A DNA stretch of 19,420 nt from a bacterium (GCA_003554945.1 PWHN01000116.1:1-19420); one strand, 5' to 3'. Counted from the stretch's first letter, positions 7,398 to 15,069 are shown. The notes: generated by a model from the sequence alone, not told the origin. Numbers and translations are program-made.

Positions 7398-8369
7398 TCA
7401 GGCGCCGGCGTGGGGTGGTACGACAAAATCAAGATCTACATTACCCCCGACAATTTCGCGCACTATGGTTGCGATTTCGTTTATCTGCGTCTCAGTCAAT
7501 TCGACGTCGCGTGCCTCAGCAATAACCTCAACCTGTTTTTTATTGTGGGCAACAGTGAGTGCGTGGTCGATGTTCGGCTGAGCCAGGACCCAGGCAATTA
7601 AAGAAGAGGCCAGTGGAAAGTCGCCATTATTTTCCTCAAAATATTTGGCGATCTGGTGGACGGTATGGCGGTAGATGGAAAAATTATCGCGGACATGCGC
7701 CAGGCTACTGCCCAGGGTATCGTATTCCAGTTCTCCCGCTTCGAGAAAATCATCGGTAAGCAGACCGCGACAGAGCACACCGTAAGCAATCTTTCGCAGG
7801 TTTTTGTCTTTGCAATAGGGGAGCAGATCGTTTTCGGCCTGGAGTTGAAAGAGACTGTAAGGGAACTGGATGAAATCAACTTTACCGCCCTCTTCAGCTG
7901 CTTCAATCTGTTCGGGGGTAAAGTTGGTAACGCCGGTATAACGAATTTTCCCTTCCCGGCGCAGATCGTCGAGTGTGCCCATGGTTTCAGCAAACGGAAC
8001 TTTTTCGTCCGGCCAGTAAATTTGATAGCAGTCTAAAACGTCAAATCCAAGCAGTTCAAGGCTTTCATTTACGCCGGCTCGTATATTTTCTGGCCGTCCA
8101 TCGGGACGCAGCAGGCCTTCCTCATCCCGTTTGATTCCTCCCTTGGTGATAATGAAAAGATCGTTTCGACAGCCAAGTTCTGAAATAATTTTACCCAGTT
8201 CTTTTTCAACCCGGGCGATACCCAGGTTTTTTGCGAGGTCAATCATGTTGATGTTCTGTTTCAGAGAAGTCTCCACTATCTCGCGCACCGTGGAGCCGCG
8301 GCCGATCAGTTCCTTTATTGAGGGGCGAATGCCAACCCCCAGGCGGCCAAGATTTTCAAGTTCTACCAT
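7398..8369 (-). CDS. Aldo/keto reductase-fold protein with degenerate catalytic tetrad
   Basis: Encodes 323 residues, a normal length for the AKR superfamily. Family landmarks are present: NMIDLAKNLG (41-50), LFIITKGG (71-78), LGFDVLDCYQIYWPDE (107-122), EGKIRYTGVTNF and AYGVLCRGLL. However, of the tetrad Asp-Tyr-Lys-His only Asp44 and Lys76 remain. The Tyr of the usual DTAxxYG motif is Leu49, and the His of the usual YQIHWPD motif is Tyr118. Normal NAD(P)H-dependent carbonyl reduction is therefore doubtful; the protein may bind cofactor or ligand without that chemistry. Start ATG 8369 has AAAGGA about ten bases upstream. It is separated by a repeat-rich gap from the FlhB-tail gene and is probably its own unit. 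Fold assignment is firm, function is not. Confidence 0.85.
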   Translation of the reverse strand: MVELENLGRLGVGIRPSIKELIGRGSTVREIVETSLKQNINMIDLAKNLGIARVEKELGKIISELGCRNDLFIITKGGIKRDEEGLLRPDGRPENIRAGVNESLELLGFDVLDCYQIYWPDEKVPFAETMGTLDDLRREGKIRYTGVTNFTPEQIEAAEEGGKVDFIQFPYSLFQLQAENDLLPYCKDKNLRKIAYGVLCRGLLTDDFLEAGELEYDTLGSSLAHVRDNFSIYRHTVHQIAKYFEENNGDFPLASSLIAWVLAQPNIDHALTVAHNKKQVEVIAEARDVELTETQINEIATIVREIVGGNVDLDFVVPPHAGA

Positions 8370-8482
8370 GTTTGGGTAGTCCTTTCAAAAAAGTGATATC
8401 TTTTTCGCAAAATAAAATTTTAACCTATCAAGGACTATTTTAAAACGATATCGCTTTTCTTCTCCGAATCTTCCGTCAAGTT

Positions 8483-8491
8483 TGTTATAAT
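8483..8491 (+). promoter_or_regulatory. Possible extended -10 promoter
   Basis: TGTTATAAT gives a perfect TATAAT with the TG dinucleotide one base upstream, the extended -10 form that can work without a good -35 box. It points toward the YkuK-like gene, about 165 bases away. Confidence 0.35.
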
Positions 8492-8570
8492 GCCCCCCGC
8501 ACTTCCTCCGGCCCTTCATGGGGGAAGGTGGGAATTACGCTGGAGTTTTTTCGGTTCAATAAGACAGTAG

Positions 8571-8599
8571 TTGTTTTTTTGAAAAATTCATATTAAAAT
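8571..8599 (+). promoter_or_regulatory. Possible sigma-A promoter for the YkuK-like gene and pyk
   Basis: TTGTTT (8571-8576) and TAAAAT (8594-8599) are exactly 17 bases apart. The -10 box matches 5 of 6 consensus bases and the -35 box 3 of 6, in an AT-rich setting. A start near 8606 would leave about 50 nt of leader. Confidence 0.4.
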
Positions 8600-8656
8600 T
8601 GCCTCAAGTCAAATACAATTAACTGAACCAGTAGTTATAGAGGGAGTGGACAAGTG

Positions 8657-9148
8657 ATGGACTACACTTTTCGCAGTCCGAGTAAAGGCGTGTTTGAGGG
8701 TAAGGAAATAGTTTCTGAGGTAATTAATTATTTTCAGGCGGACCCCTGCCGGCCTTATCTGCTGGCGGTGGGGACCGACTCGCGTCAATTGGCGGATCGC
8801 TCTTCTTTTGTCTCCGTGGTGGCTCTACATCGCAAGGGATGCGGTGGTCGCTACTACTGGCACCAATTTTATCGTCGGCGGTTTCAGGCTCTGCGGCCAC
8901 GAATTCAGGTGGAGGCTGAAGCAAGCCTGAAGTTAGTAACGGAGCTAACCGAAGCGCTTGATCCGCGGCTGGCACAGCTCTCAGACGTTCCGGATTTTAA
9001 CCTTGAGGTTCACGTGGACATCGGCCGCAACGGGGCGACGGGAGAGATGATTAATGAAATCGCCGGCATGATCAGCGGGTGTGGCTACGAGGTGCGGACC
9101 AAACCGGAGGCATACTGTGCCGCTATTTTAGCTGATAACCACGCGTAA
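8657..9148 (+). CDS. YkuK-like RNase H-fold protein (DUF458)
   Basis: Encodes 163 residues. The sequence fits the DUF458/YkuK family, which is predicted to have an RNase H-like fold. Visible landmarks are the N-terminal block FRSPSKGVFEGKEIVSEV (5-22), LLAVGTDSR with Asp41 (35-43), a second acidic strand LEVHVDIG with Asp121 (116-123) and the C-terminal KPEAYCAAILADNHA (149-163). The Asp residues could form a metal site, but no activity is established for the family as far as I know. A GTG directly before the ATG (8654) could also start it; the GGGAG at 8642-8646 is better spaced for the GTG (seven bases) and acceptable for the ATG (ten). Pyruvate kinase follows 66 bases downstream on the same strand with no terminator between, so the two are probably co-transcribed. 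Confidence 0.82.
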   Translation: MDYTFRSPSKGVFEGKEIVSEVINYFQADPCRPYLLAVGTDSRQLADRSSFVSVVALHRKGCGGRYYWHQFYRRRFQALRPRIQVEAEASLKLVTELTEALDPRLAQLSDVPDFNLEVHVDIGRNGATGEMINEIAGMISGCGYEVRTKPEAYCAAILADNHA

Positions 9149-9214
9149 GTTCTCGAAGGGGCGAGCGGAGGGCTGTAAAATCATAAAAATATCTGAATGA
9201 GGTGCAGTGAATAG

Positions 9215-10639
9215 ATGTGTCAACGCAGAAGATGTAAAGTGCTGGCGACGGTGGGGCCGGCCAGCTGGGAGGCGGAGAAGCTGGAGGAAATGATTGAGGC
9301 CGGTGTTGATGGTTTCAGGTTCAACTTCAGTCACGGTTCAGTCAGCGATTACCTACCGCTTGTAAGAAAAATCAGAGAAAAAAGCGAAGAAGCTAGAAAA
9401 CCGGTTGCCTGTCTTGCTGACCTGCAGGGGCCAAAGATACGGTTGGGCGAGTTAAGGGAGGAACGACAGTTAGAAAGCGGAGAGGAGGTTGAATTTCATC
9501 CGGGAGAGAGCGAAGAAGACGGTCCGGGACTGCCAATAAATTTAGACAGTCTGCTTATTGATCTTGAGGAAGGTCACGGTATATTTATAGCCGACGGTCA
9601 AATCCAACTGAAAGTTAAAGAGGTTGGAAAGACCGGGTTAAGGGCGGAGGTAGTTTACGGGGGCGATATAGGCTCCAACAAGGGAGTTAATTTACCGGAC
9701 AGTAACGTAAGCCTGCCAGCTCTAACTGAAGAAGATCGCGAGGAACTCGAAAGAGCGGTGAACAACGACTTCGATATGGTTGCGCTTTCGTTTGTCCGCA
9801 GTGCGGCTGATCTCCAACCGGTGCAAAAAACAATCAAGCGGGCAAACAGTCAAATTGACCTGGTGGCAAAGATAGAGACGGAGCGTGCCCTGGTTAATCT
9901 TGATGAAATTTTAAGCCAGGTGGAAGGGGTAATGGTGGCCCGTGGAGACCTGGGGGTAGAGATAGGGCACAAGCGAGTTCCCTACCAGCAAAAAGAGATA
10001 ATAAGAAGAGCAAACAGCCGGGGAAAATTTGTGATAACGGCGACGCAGATGCTGGAGTCAATGATAAAAAAATCAACGCCCACACGGGCGGAAACTTCGG
10101 ACGTCGCCAACGCCGTGTTGGATGGTTCGGATACTGTAATGCTGTCCGGGGAAACAGCAGTCGGTGCCTACCCGTTGAAGAGTGTGGAGACGATGATAGA
10201 GATTATAGAGACTACGGAAAGTGATTTCAAACAGCGTTTAAAACAGCTCTCCATGGAAGTTGAGCGGCCGGGTGAAGAGATTGCAGTCAGTATGGTTAAC
10301 GCGGCGGCGCGATGTGCCCGGGAGATAAACGCTCGCGCCGTGGTAATTCCCACCTTTTCCGGTTCCACGGCCCGGATGATTTCTAACACCTATACCCCCT
10401 GCCCGTTGATAGCTCTTTGTGCTTCGCAGACAACTCTGCAGAAGAGTGTCCTCTATCGAAACGTCTACTCCTGCTCGTTAGCGGTAATAGAAGACACAGA
10501 CGAGCTGGTGGAGAGAGCAAAACAGACCTGTAGTGAGCTGGAGCTGGTTAGTTCCGGTGACAAGATAGTGCTGCTCGCCGGTCTGCCTCTGGCCAGGGCA
10601 GGTATTACTAACCTAATTCACGTGATCAAGAACGGTTAG
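9215..10639 (+). CDS. pyk: Pyruvate kinase
   Basis: Encodes 474 residues; makes pyruvate and ATP from phosphoenolpyruvate and ADP in the cytoplasm, the last step of glycolysis. Landmarks: ATVGPAS (11-17), GFRFNFSHG (33-41; Arg35, Asn37, Ser39, His40), DLQGPKIR (69-76), NKGVNLP (155-161), VAKIE with catalytic Lys219 and metal ligand Glu221, the signature MVARGDLGVEIG (240-251) and TATQMLESMI (275-284). The protein stops after the normal C-terminal regulatory domain and lacks the extra PEP-utiliser domain found in many Bacillota enzymes. The N-terminus MCQRRRCKVLATVGPAS is slightly unusual with two Cys. Start ATG 9215 has GAGGTG ten bases upstream. Its stop codon overlaps that of the convergent ilvB. 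Confidence 0.96.
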   Translation: MCQRRRCKVLATVGPASWEAEKLEEMIEAGVDGFRFNFSHGSVSDYLPLVRKIREKSEEARKPVACLADLQGPKIRLGELREERQLESGEEVEFHPGESEEDGPGLPINLDSLLIDLEEGHGIFIADGQIQLKVKEVGKTGLRAEVVYGGDIGSNKGVNLPDSNVSLPALTEEDREELERAVNNDFDMVALSFVRSAADLQPVQKTIKRANSQIDLVAKIETERALVNLDEILSQVEGVMVARGDLGVEIGHKRVPYQQKEIIRRANSRGKFVITATQMLESMIKKSTPTRAETSDVANAVLDGSDTVMLSGETAVGAYPLKSVETMIEIIETTESDFKQRLKQLSMEVERPGEEIAVSMVNAAARCAREINARAVVIPTFSGSTARMISNTYTPCPLIALCASQTTLQKSVLYRNVYSCSLAVIEDTDELVERAKQTCSELELVSSGDKIVLLAGLPLARAGITNLIHVIKNG

Positions 10640-12357
10640 ATGACGGGGACGATCATGTCGTCAATGGTGCCGCCGGCTGGAATCATGGGCAAAACATGCT
10701 CCTCATAAGGAACGACGGCTTCAAGGACAAAGGGACCGTCATGGTCCAATAATTCCTGCAGCCCGTCTTCAAGTTCGTCCCGAGTGGTTATTCTTCGCGC
10801 GGGAACTTTCATACCCTCACAGATTTTAAGAAAGTCGACTTCGGGGTCACCAATATAAGTGTCGCCGCGGTCGCCGCCATAGAAACGGTCCTCCCACTGG
10901 ACAACCATACCGAGGTGATGGTTGTTGAGAATGATGGTTTTAGCGTTTATATCGTGTTGGACGGCAGCTGCCAGTTCTTGCTGATTCATCATGAAACTAC
11001 CGTCGCCGTCAATGTTAATCACTTCGCGGTCAGGTTTGCCAAGCTTGGCACCGAGGGCCGAAGGAAGGCCAAAACCCATAGCGCCAAGTCCACAACTGCT
11101 GACCCAGGTCCGGGGTTCCTTGAAGTTGTAGTGCAGGGCGGCGAAAACCTGGTGCTGGCCGACCCCGGTAGTAATAATTGCATCATCAGGGGCGAGGTCG
11201 GATAGTTTCTCACAGACCTCCTGGGGCATAATGGCGTCACCTTTAGATTTATAGCGAAGCGGCCGTTCCTGTTTCCACTCCTGGATCTGCTCAAGCCAGT
11301 AGTCGTAGTCGCCGGCTTCAACAATATCGTTCAGTTTAGAGAGAGCGTCGGCAACGTCGCTGGCGATCGGAATGTCAGCAACTTTATTTTTATTAATTTC
11401 AGCGGGATCAATGTCGACGTGGATGATCTTGCCGTGCTTGGCAAACTCCTCAACCTTGCCGGTGACCCTGTCGTCAAAACGGACGCCAAGAGCAATCAGG
11501 AGGTCGGCCTGAGCGACGGCGAGGTTGGAATATTCTGTGCCGTGCATGCCAAGCATATTAAGGGCTTCGGGTCGATTTTCAGGGAATGCACCAAGCCCGG
11601 TCATGGTCGTGGTAACCGGGATGCCGGTTTTATCGACTAACTTTTGTAACTCTTCGGCGGCGTCACCCGAAACAACCCCACCTCCACAGTAAATAACAGG
11701 TTTACGTGCTTCTTTTATAGCTTTGGCGGCCTGCTTAACCTGGTGAGGGTTGGCCTCGTAATTTGGGGCATACCCGGGGCGGTCAAAAGTTTTACTGAAA
11801 TCGGGAGTTGTGTAGCCCTGTTGAATGTCCTTGGGGATATCAATGAGAACCGGACCGGGTCGGCCGCTGTTGGCAATGTAAAAAGCTTCCGCAAAAATAG
11901 CGGGGATGTCATCAATATCCTGGATCAGATAATTGTGCTTTGTCATCTGTTGAGTGGCGCCGATAATGTCCGACTCCTGGAAGGCGTCCATGCCGATAAC
12001 ATTTGTAGGCACCTGACCGGTCATTGCGACCAGTGGGATAGAATCCATCATGGCGTCCTGGATTCCCGTTATCAGGTTGGTAGCACCGGGGCCGGAGGTA
12101 GCCATGCAGACGCCGGTTTTGCCGGTAACGCGGGCATAGCCGCCAGCAGCAAATGAAGCTCCCTGTTCATGCCGGGTAAGGATAAGATCGATAGCGTCGG
12201 TTTTGTTGAGAGCGTGATGGATTTCCATGCTGGCTCCGCCGGGGTAACCAAATATGTGTTCAACTTCCTGTTCAATAAGCGATTCACGAATTATTTCACA
12301 GCCGCGCATCGGTTCATTTTCGGTGCGTTCTCCGGTTATCTGGGTTTTAGACATCAT
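10636..12357 (-). CDS. ilvB: Acetolactate synthase, large (catalytic) subunit
   Basis: About 573 residues. A thiamine-diphosphate enzyme that joins two pyruvates, or pyruvate and 2-oxobutyrate, in the first common step of valine, leucine and isoleucine synthesis. Landmarks: FGYPGGASMEI and LTRHEQGASFAAGGYARVTGK with the catalytic Glu64, GDGSF..NN cofactor motif at about 451-479, and GMVVQWEDRFYGGDRG, which resembles biosynthetic (AHAS) rather than catabolic enzymes. Possible starts are GTG 12363, ATG 12357 and ATG 12354; the GGAG at 12366-12363 excludes the GTG, and I chose the first ATG. No small subunit (ilvN), ilvC or other pathway gene is next to it. A strong promoter precedes it and I see no T-box. 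It converges on pyk with a 4-bp overlap. Confidence 0.95.
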   Translation of the reverse strand: MMSKTQITGERTENEPMRGCEIIRESLIEQEVEHIFGYPGGASMEIHHALNKTDAIDLILTRHEQGASFAAGGYARVTGKTGVCMATSGPGATNLITGIQDAMMDSIPLVAMTGQVPTNVIGMDAFQESDIIGATQQMTKHNYLIQDIDDIPAIFAEAFYIANSGRPGPVLIDIPKDIQQGYTTPDFSKTFDRPGYAPNYEANPHQVKQAAKAIKEARKPVIYCGGGVVSGDAAEELQKLVDKTGIPVTTTMTGLGAFPENRPEALNMLGMHGTEYSNLAVAQADLLIALGVRFDDRVTGKVEEFAKHGKIIHVDIDPAEINKNKVADIPIASDVADALSKLNDIVEAGDYDYWLEQIQEWKQERPLRYKSKGDAIMPQEVCEKLSDLAPDDAIITTGVGQHQVFAALHYNFKEPRTWVSSCGLGAMGFGLPSALGAKLGKPDREVINIDGDGSFMMNQQELAAAVQHDINAKTIILNNHHLGMVVQWEDRFYGGDRGDTYIGDPEVDFLKICEGMKVPARRITTRDELEDGLQELLDHDGPFVLEAVVPYEEHVLPMIPAGGTIDDMIVPVI

Positions 12358-12417
12358 TAACACTCCGTTTTTTGAAATTTTTTAGCAGTTTCAGTCTATC
12401 TACAAACCAACCGCTTC

Positions 12418-12447
12418 ATTATATTTAATTGATGGGGATAAAGTCAA
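12418..12447 (-). promoter_or_regulatory. Strong sigma-A promoter for ilvB
   Basis: Read on the minus strand, TTGACT (12447-12442) and a perfect TATAAT (12423-12418) are separated by 18 bases. Transcription would begin near 12411, giving a leader of about 55 nt. That is too short for a T-box or a leader-peptide attenuator, so leucine-responsive control of those types is unlikely here. Confidence 0.7.
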
Positions 12448-12465
12448 TGATGTCTCATTTGATCG

Positions 12466-12508
12466 CGCAGGGCGTAAACATCGAACAGGCGAACATGCGA
12501 ACAGGCGA
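12466..12508. repeat. Interspersed repeat, copy A
   Basis: Begins CGCAGGGCGTAAACATCGAA and continues with two GCGAACAGGCGAA-like pieces. A relative with the same opening 23 bases (to CAG) and diverged internal bases lies at 15264-15310. Confidence 0.7.
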
Positions 12509-12671
12509 AAGTTCGGGGGAATCAAGTTCAAGATCAAAGTCACTGGATTCCGGCTCGGGGGCCGGAATGACGTCAAGTTCAAGAACATGAGCAAGATTAT
12601 GAGCACTTGATTAATTTGAATTAGCTTTCAGCTTTTGGCTTTGAGCTGAATTAATTCCCCCCTCACCTGTG

Positions 12672-12695
12672 CCCTCTCCCTCGGCGGGGAGAGGG
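12672..12695. repeat. CCCTCTCCC palindrome, copy A
   Basis: CCCTCTCCC (12672-12680) pairs perfectly with GGGAGAGGG (12687-12695) around a six-base loop, preceded by CCTCACC. The same nine-pair palindrome with the same kind of preceding sequence lies at 17518-17540, so it is a dispersed repeat. The copy could act as a weak terminator, but no T-run follows. Confidence 0.7.
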
Positions 12696-12740
12696 ATTAG
12701 TTCAAGAGCGGACGTGGGCCGGAATGGCGGGCTTAAATCA

Positions 12741-12793
12741 AGCCCATCTTCCCTTTCATTTTATCCCCTTGAAGGGAGGAAGACAAAGGGGGG
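12741..12793. repeat. CT/AG palindromic repeat, third copy
   Basis: Shares the layout AAG(A/C)CCATC, CCCTTTC, CCCCTTGAAGGG, GGAAGACAAA and a G-run with the unit at 7206-7260, with point differences and small gaps. Copies in two separate gaps show a dispersed family. Confidence 0.65.
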
Positions 12794-12862
12794 TGTAAAC
12801 ATGGATTATTCCTCAAGCCTGTAGCGTCGACCGATAAGTCTGGGAGTGTTGCAGGGAGCAGT

Positions 12863-13903
12863 TCAGGGGCGGGTCAGGTGGCTGGTAGTTATAATCTCAC
12901 CGGTTTCAAGAGGGGTTTTGACCGACGCGCCGAGGTAGTCATAAATTTCGGCAGGCGGAAGCCCAGCGGCAGGACGTAGTTCGACAACGGCATCGGGCGT
13001 TAATTTTTTGTCAACTTCGAGCTGATGGGCGGCAGCGATGGAGCGGCGCGCGTTGAGCCGGTAATCGCCCCAATCGCCAGGTTTCGGCGGCTGTCCACTG
13101 CCGGCAAGCCGGGAAATGATTTCCTCGGTCAGTCTTTTAACGGTGTGGGGAATATTTTCTGAGAGGCGTGCAAAGTCGGCCAGAGGCAGAGAAAAACTAT
13201 GTTCAGGACCGGGCCGGGAGTTATCTATTGTGACATGTCGTTCCCAGAAGCAGGCGCCAAAGTGGAAGGCAACAGCGGGGGCAAGCTCAGACTGGCCGTG
13301 GTCGGAGAAACCGACCGGTAGATTAAAGTTATCGGCCAGGGTCTTGATGCGGCGGAGGTTCAGCTTGTGTTCAGCGGCGGGATATTGCGGTTGGCAGAGG
13401 AGGAGAATTATCTTTTTTGCCGGCCGGAGCCATTCGAGAGCCCGGTCTATTTCTTTCCTGGTCGCGGCTCCGGTGGAGAGAACAACGGGAACGCCGGTCT
13501 GCCCCGCGGCTTCAAGGAGGCGGCGGTAGGTTATATCACCGGAGGCAATTTTTATAAAAGGGGGACTGGTATTTTGAACGTACCAGTTTAGAGTTTCGGG
13601 ATCAAAGACGGAGGCGGCAATTTCGATATCCAGCTCGGCAGCGAGGGAGACAAGCTCCAGGTAATCTTCAGTCGACAAATGATGTTGGCGGAAAATATTC
13701 TTAACTTCGTCATCAACCTGTTGGGAGAGCAGGCGGTCCGGTCTGAAAAGTTGAAATTTCAGACAATCTACTCCCAAACGGGCAAGCTTCTTCAGGTAGG
13801 ATTTTGCCAGCTCAAGATCGCCGTCGTGATTGAATCCCACTTCGGCGACTGAGTAGGGGCGGTCGGCATTTGCCTTCCGGGAGAAAAGCTGCGAAAAATT
13901 CAG
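12863..13903 (-). CDS. NeuB-family nonulosonate (sialic/pseudaminic/legionaminic acid) synthase, abnormal start
   Basis: Condenses a six-carbon amino sugar with phosphoenolpyruvate to a nine-carbon acid. Family marks, numbered from CTG 13903 (346 residues): SVAEVGFNHDGD (18-29), CLKFQ (47-51), KIASGDITYRRL (118-129), LSTGAATRKE (142-151), GFSDHG (198-203, metal ligand His202), WERHVTID (220-227, His223), GPEHSFSL (232-239), and a C-terminal SAF domain (about 283-346). The only in-frame standard start, GTG 13840, would cut off the conserved SVAE segment. Upstream the frame stays open to the stop of the DegT gene (13912-13910), and the two genes share one frame. The remaining candidate is CTG 13903. 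An ATG at 13908 is one base out of frame and meets TGA after two codons; one extra A there would give MKLNFSQ. Which of the three nonulosonates is made cannot be told from sequence. Confidence 0.8.
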   Translation of the reverse strand: MNFSQLFSRKANADRPYSVAEVGFNHDGDLELAKSYLKKLARLGVDCLKFQLFRPDRLLSQQVDDEVKNIFRQHHLSTEDYLELVSLAAELDIEIAASVFDPETLNWYVQNTSPPFIKIASGDITYRRLLEAAGQTGVPVVLSTGAATRKEIDRALEWLRPAKKIILLLCQPQYPAAEHKLNLRRIKTLADNFNLPVGFSDHGQSELAPAVAFHFGACFWERHVTIDNSRPGPEHSFSLPLADFARLSENIPHTVKRLTEEIISRLAGSGQPPKPGDWGDYRLNARRSIAAAHQLEVDKKLTPDAVVELRPAAGLPPAEIYDYLGASVKTPLETGEIITTSHLTRP

Positions 13904-13909
13904 TTCATA

Positions 13910-15010
13910 TCAGCCCAGAATATCAGCAAGACAGTCGCAGACGTAGTTCTTTTGTTCCGCGGAAAGTAGAGAAAAGACAGGCAGGCTGAGGACTTCCTGT
14001 GCCGCTTTTTCAGCTACCGGCAGATCTCCTTCACTGTAATTGAGTTGACTGAGTCCGGCCTGAAGGTGTAGAGGTTGTGGGTAATGGACACCAGCTCCGA
14101 TTCCCTTATCCTGTAGTTGTTCAACAACTTCGTCGCGATCCTGGACGCGAATCACATACTGGTGGTAGACGTGATCGGCGTAATCGGCGAAAAAAGGTGT
14201 TTCAACCGGCAGATCAGCAAGCCGTTGATTATAATAAGAGGCATTTTCCTGGCGTCCGCTATTCCAGTCTTCGAGGTAGTTTAGTTTCACGTCAAGGACA
14301 GCGCCCTGGAAACCATCCATTCGTTCGTTATGTCCGAGAATGGCGTGGGAGTATTTACCGGCTCGTCCGTGATCGCGCAACTGCCGGATTCGGTCGGCAA
14401 GCCGGGGATCATCTGTGGTAACGCCGCCCGCATCGCCAAAGGCACCAAGATTTTTTCCGGGATAGAAACTAAAGGCGGCAGCTTCGCTCAGGCCACCAAC
14501 TGGTTCTCCCCGGTAAAGGGCGCCGTGGGCCTGGGCGGCATCTTCAAAGAGCATTAGGTCGTTTTCGTCAGAAATTGTCTGCAGTTCGTCCATGGGAGCG
14601 GGATGGCCGTAGAGGTGAACGGCCATAATAGCTTTAGTATTGTTGTTGACCTTTGCGGCAACGTCCTCCGGGTCAAGGTTGTAGGTTTTAGGATCAATGT
14701 CAGCGAAGACAGGCTTAACCCCCATGTGCACCAGTGGTTCAACCGTGGCAATAAAGGTAAACGGCGTGGTGATAACTTCATCGCCCGGCTTTAGACCGGC
14801 GGCTTCATAGATGAGCTGCAGGGCGGCCGTGCCGCTGTTAAGCCCGATACACTGCTTGGTATTACAATACTCAGCGAAGTTTTTTTCAAATTTTTCTACC
14901 GCCGGGCCAAGTATGAAAGCAGTGTTATCTACAACGTCTTCCAGGGCGGCGTCAATTTTATCGGAAATTTGTTCGTATTGTGCCGAAAGATCTAAGGTTG
15001 GGACTTCCAC
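13910..15010 (-). CDS. DegT/DnrJ/EryC1/StrS-family sugar aminotransferase
   Basis: Encodes 366 residues. A pyridoxal-phosphate enzyme that aminates a keto group on a nucleotide sugar. Landmarks: VPTLDLSAQY at the N-terminus, ILGPAVEKFEKNFA (33-46), GLNSGTAALQL (56-66), EDAAQAHGA (156-164, Asp157 and Gln160) and SFYPGKNLGAFGDAG with the cofactor Lys186. The TLDLSAQY opening resembles the FdtB/QdtB-like branch, but substrate cannot be assigned. GTG 15010 is chosen over GTG 15019: AAGGTG (15022-15017) sits six bases before 15010, and the protein then starts MEVPTLDL, as is typical. The NeuB-like gene follows without a gap in the same frame, and a Maf-type gene lies upstream, so it probably supplies an amino sugar for nonulosonate or flagellin glycan synthesis. 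A promoter lies at 15111-15139. Confidence 0.92.
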   Translation of the reverse strand: MEVPTLDLSAQYEQISDKIDAALEDVVDNTAFILGPAVEKFEKNFAEYCNTKQCIGLNSGTAALQLIYEAAGLKPGDEVITTPFTFIATVEPLVHMGVKPVFADIDPKTYNLDPEDVAAKVNNNTKAIMAVHLYGHPAPMDELQTISDENDLMLFEDAAQAHGALYRGEPVGGLSEAAAFSFYPGKNLGAFGDAGGVTTDDPRLADRIRQLRDHGRAGKYSHAILGHNERMDGFQGAVLDVKLNYLEDWNSGRQENASYYNQRLADLPVETPFFADYADHVYHQYVIRVQDRDEVVEQLQDKGIGAGVHYPQPLHLQAGLSQLNYSEGDLPVAEKAAQEVLSLPVFSLLSAEQKNYVCDCLADILG

Positions 15011-15024
15011 TGTGGTCACCTTTT

Positions 15025-15069
15025 AGTTAGAAAGTTGGAAAGTTGCAAAGTTTAAAAGTTAGAAAGTTG
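15025..15069. repeat. Short tandem repeats in the DegT leader
   Basis: AGTTAGAAAGTTG occurs at 15025-15037 and identically at 15057-15069, a 32-base period, with further AAAGTTGSAAAGTT-like copies between. These lie between the predicted transcription start (about 15104) and the ribosome binding site, so they would be in the mRNA leader. Confidence 0.7.

Larger units (their letters stand above)
8370..8656. other. Divergent intergenic region between the reductase and the YkuK-like gene
   Basis: About 285 bases with no gene. It must hold promoters for both directions. On the plus strand two candidates are visible (8483-8491 and 8571-8599). Between them lies a GC-rich imperfect inverted repeat (about 8493-8533). 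For the reductase I found no hexamer pair with proper spacing. Confidence 0.6.
12448..12862. other. Repeat-filled intergenic region between neuB-like gene and ilvB
   Basis: No gene is visible in about 415 bases. It carries a repeat related to one at 15264 (12466-12508), a palindromic unit with GGATTCCGGC (about 12543-12576, the inverted relative of that at 6961), a nine-pair palindrome (12672-12695) and a third CT/AG unit (12741-12793). It also contains the 3' flank of the NeuB-like gene. Confidence 0.65.

Noticed and set aside
11743-12156. Plus-strand open frame of 137 codons inside ilvB
   Set aside because: It is a shadow of the strongly conserved ilvB frame and resembles no family.
12358-12447. 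T-box or attenuator in the ilvB leader
   Set aside because: The predicted leader is about 55 nt and lacks any T-box core or a terminator/antiterminator pair.
12400-12606. Small minus-strand gene upstream of ilvB
   Set aside because: The frame is made of repeat sequence and lies over the ilvB promoter; no ribosome binding site is seen.
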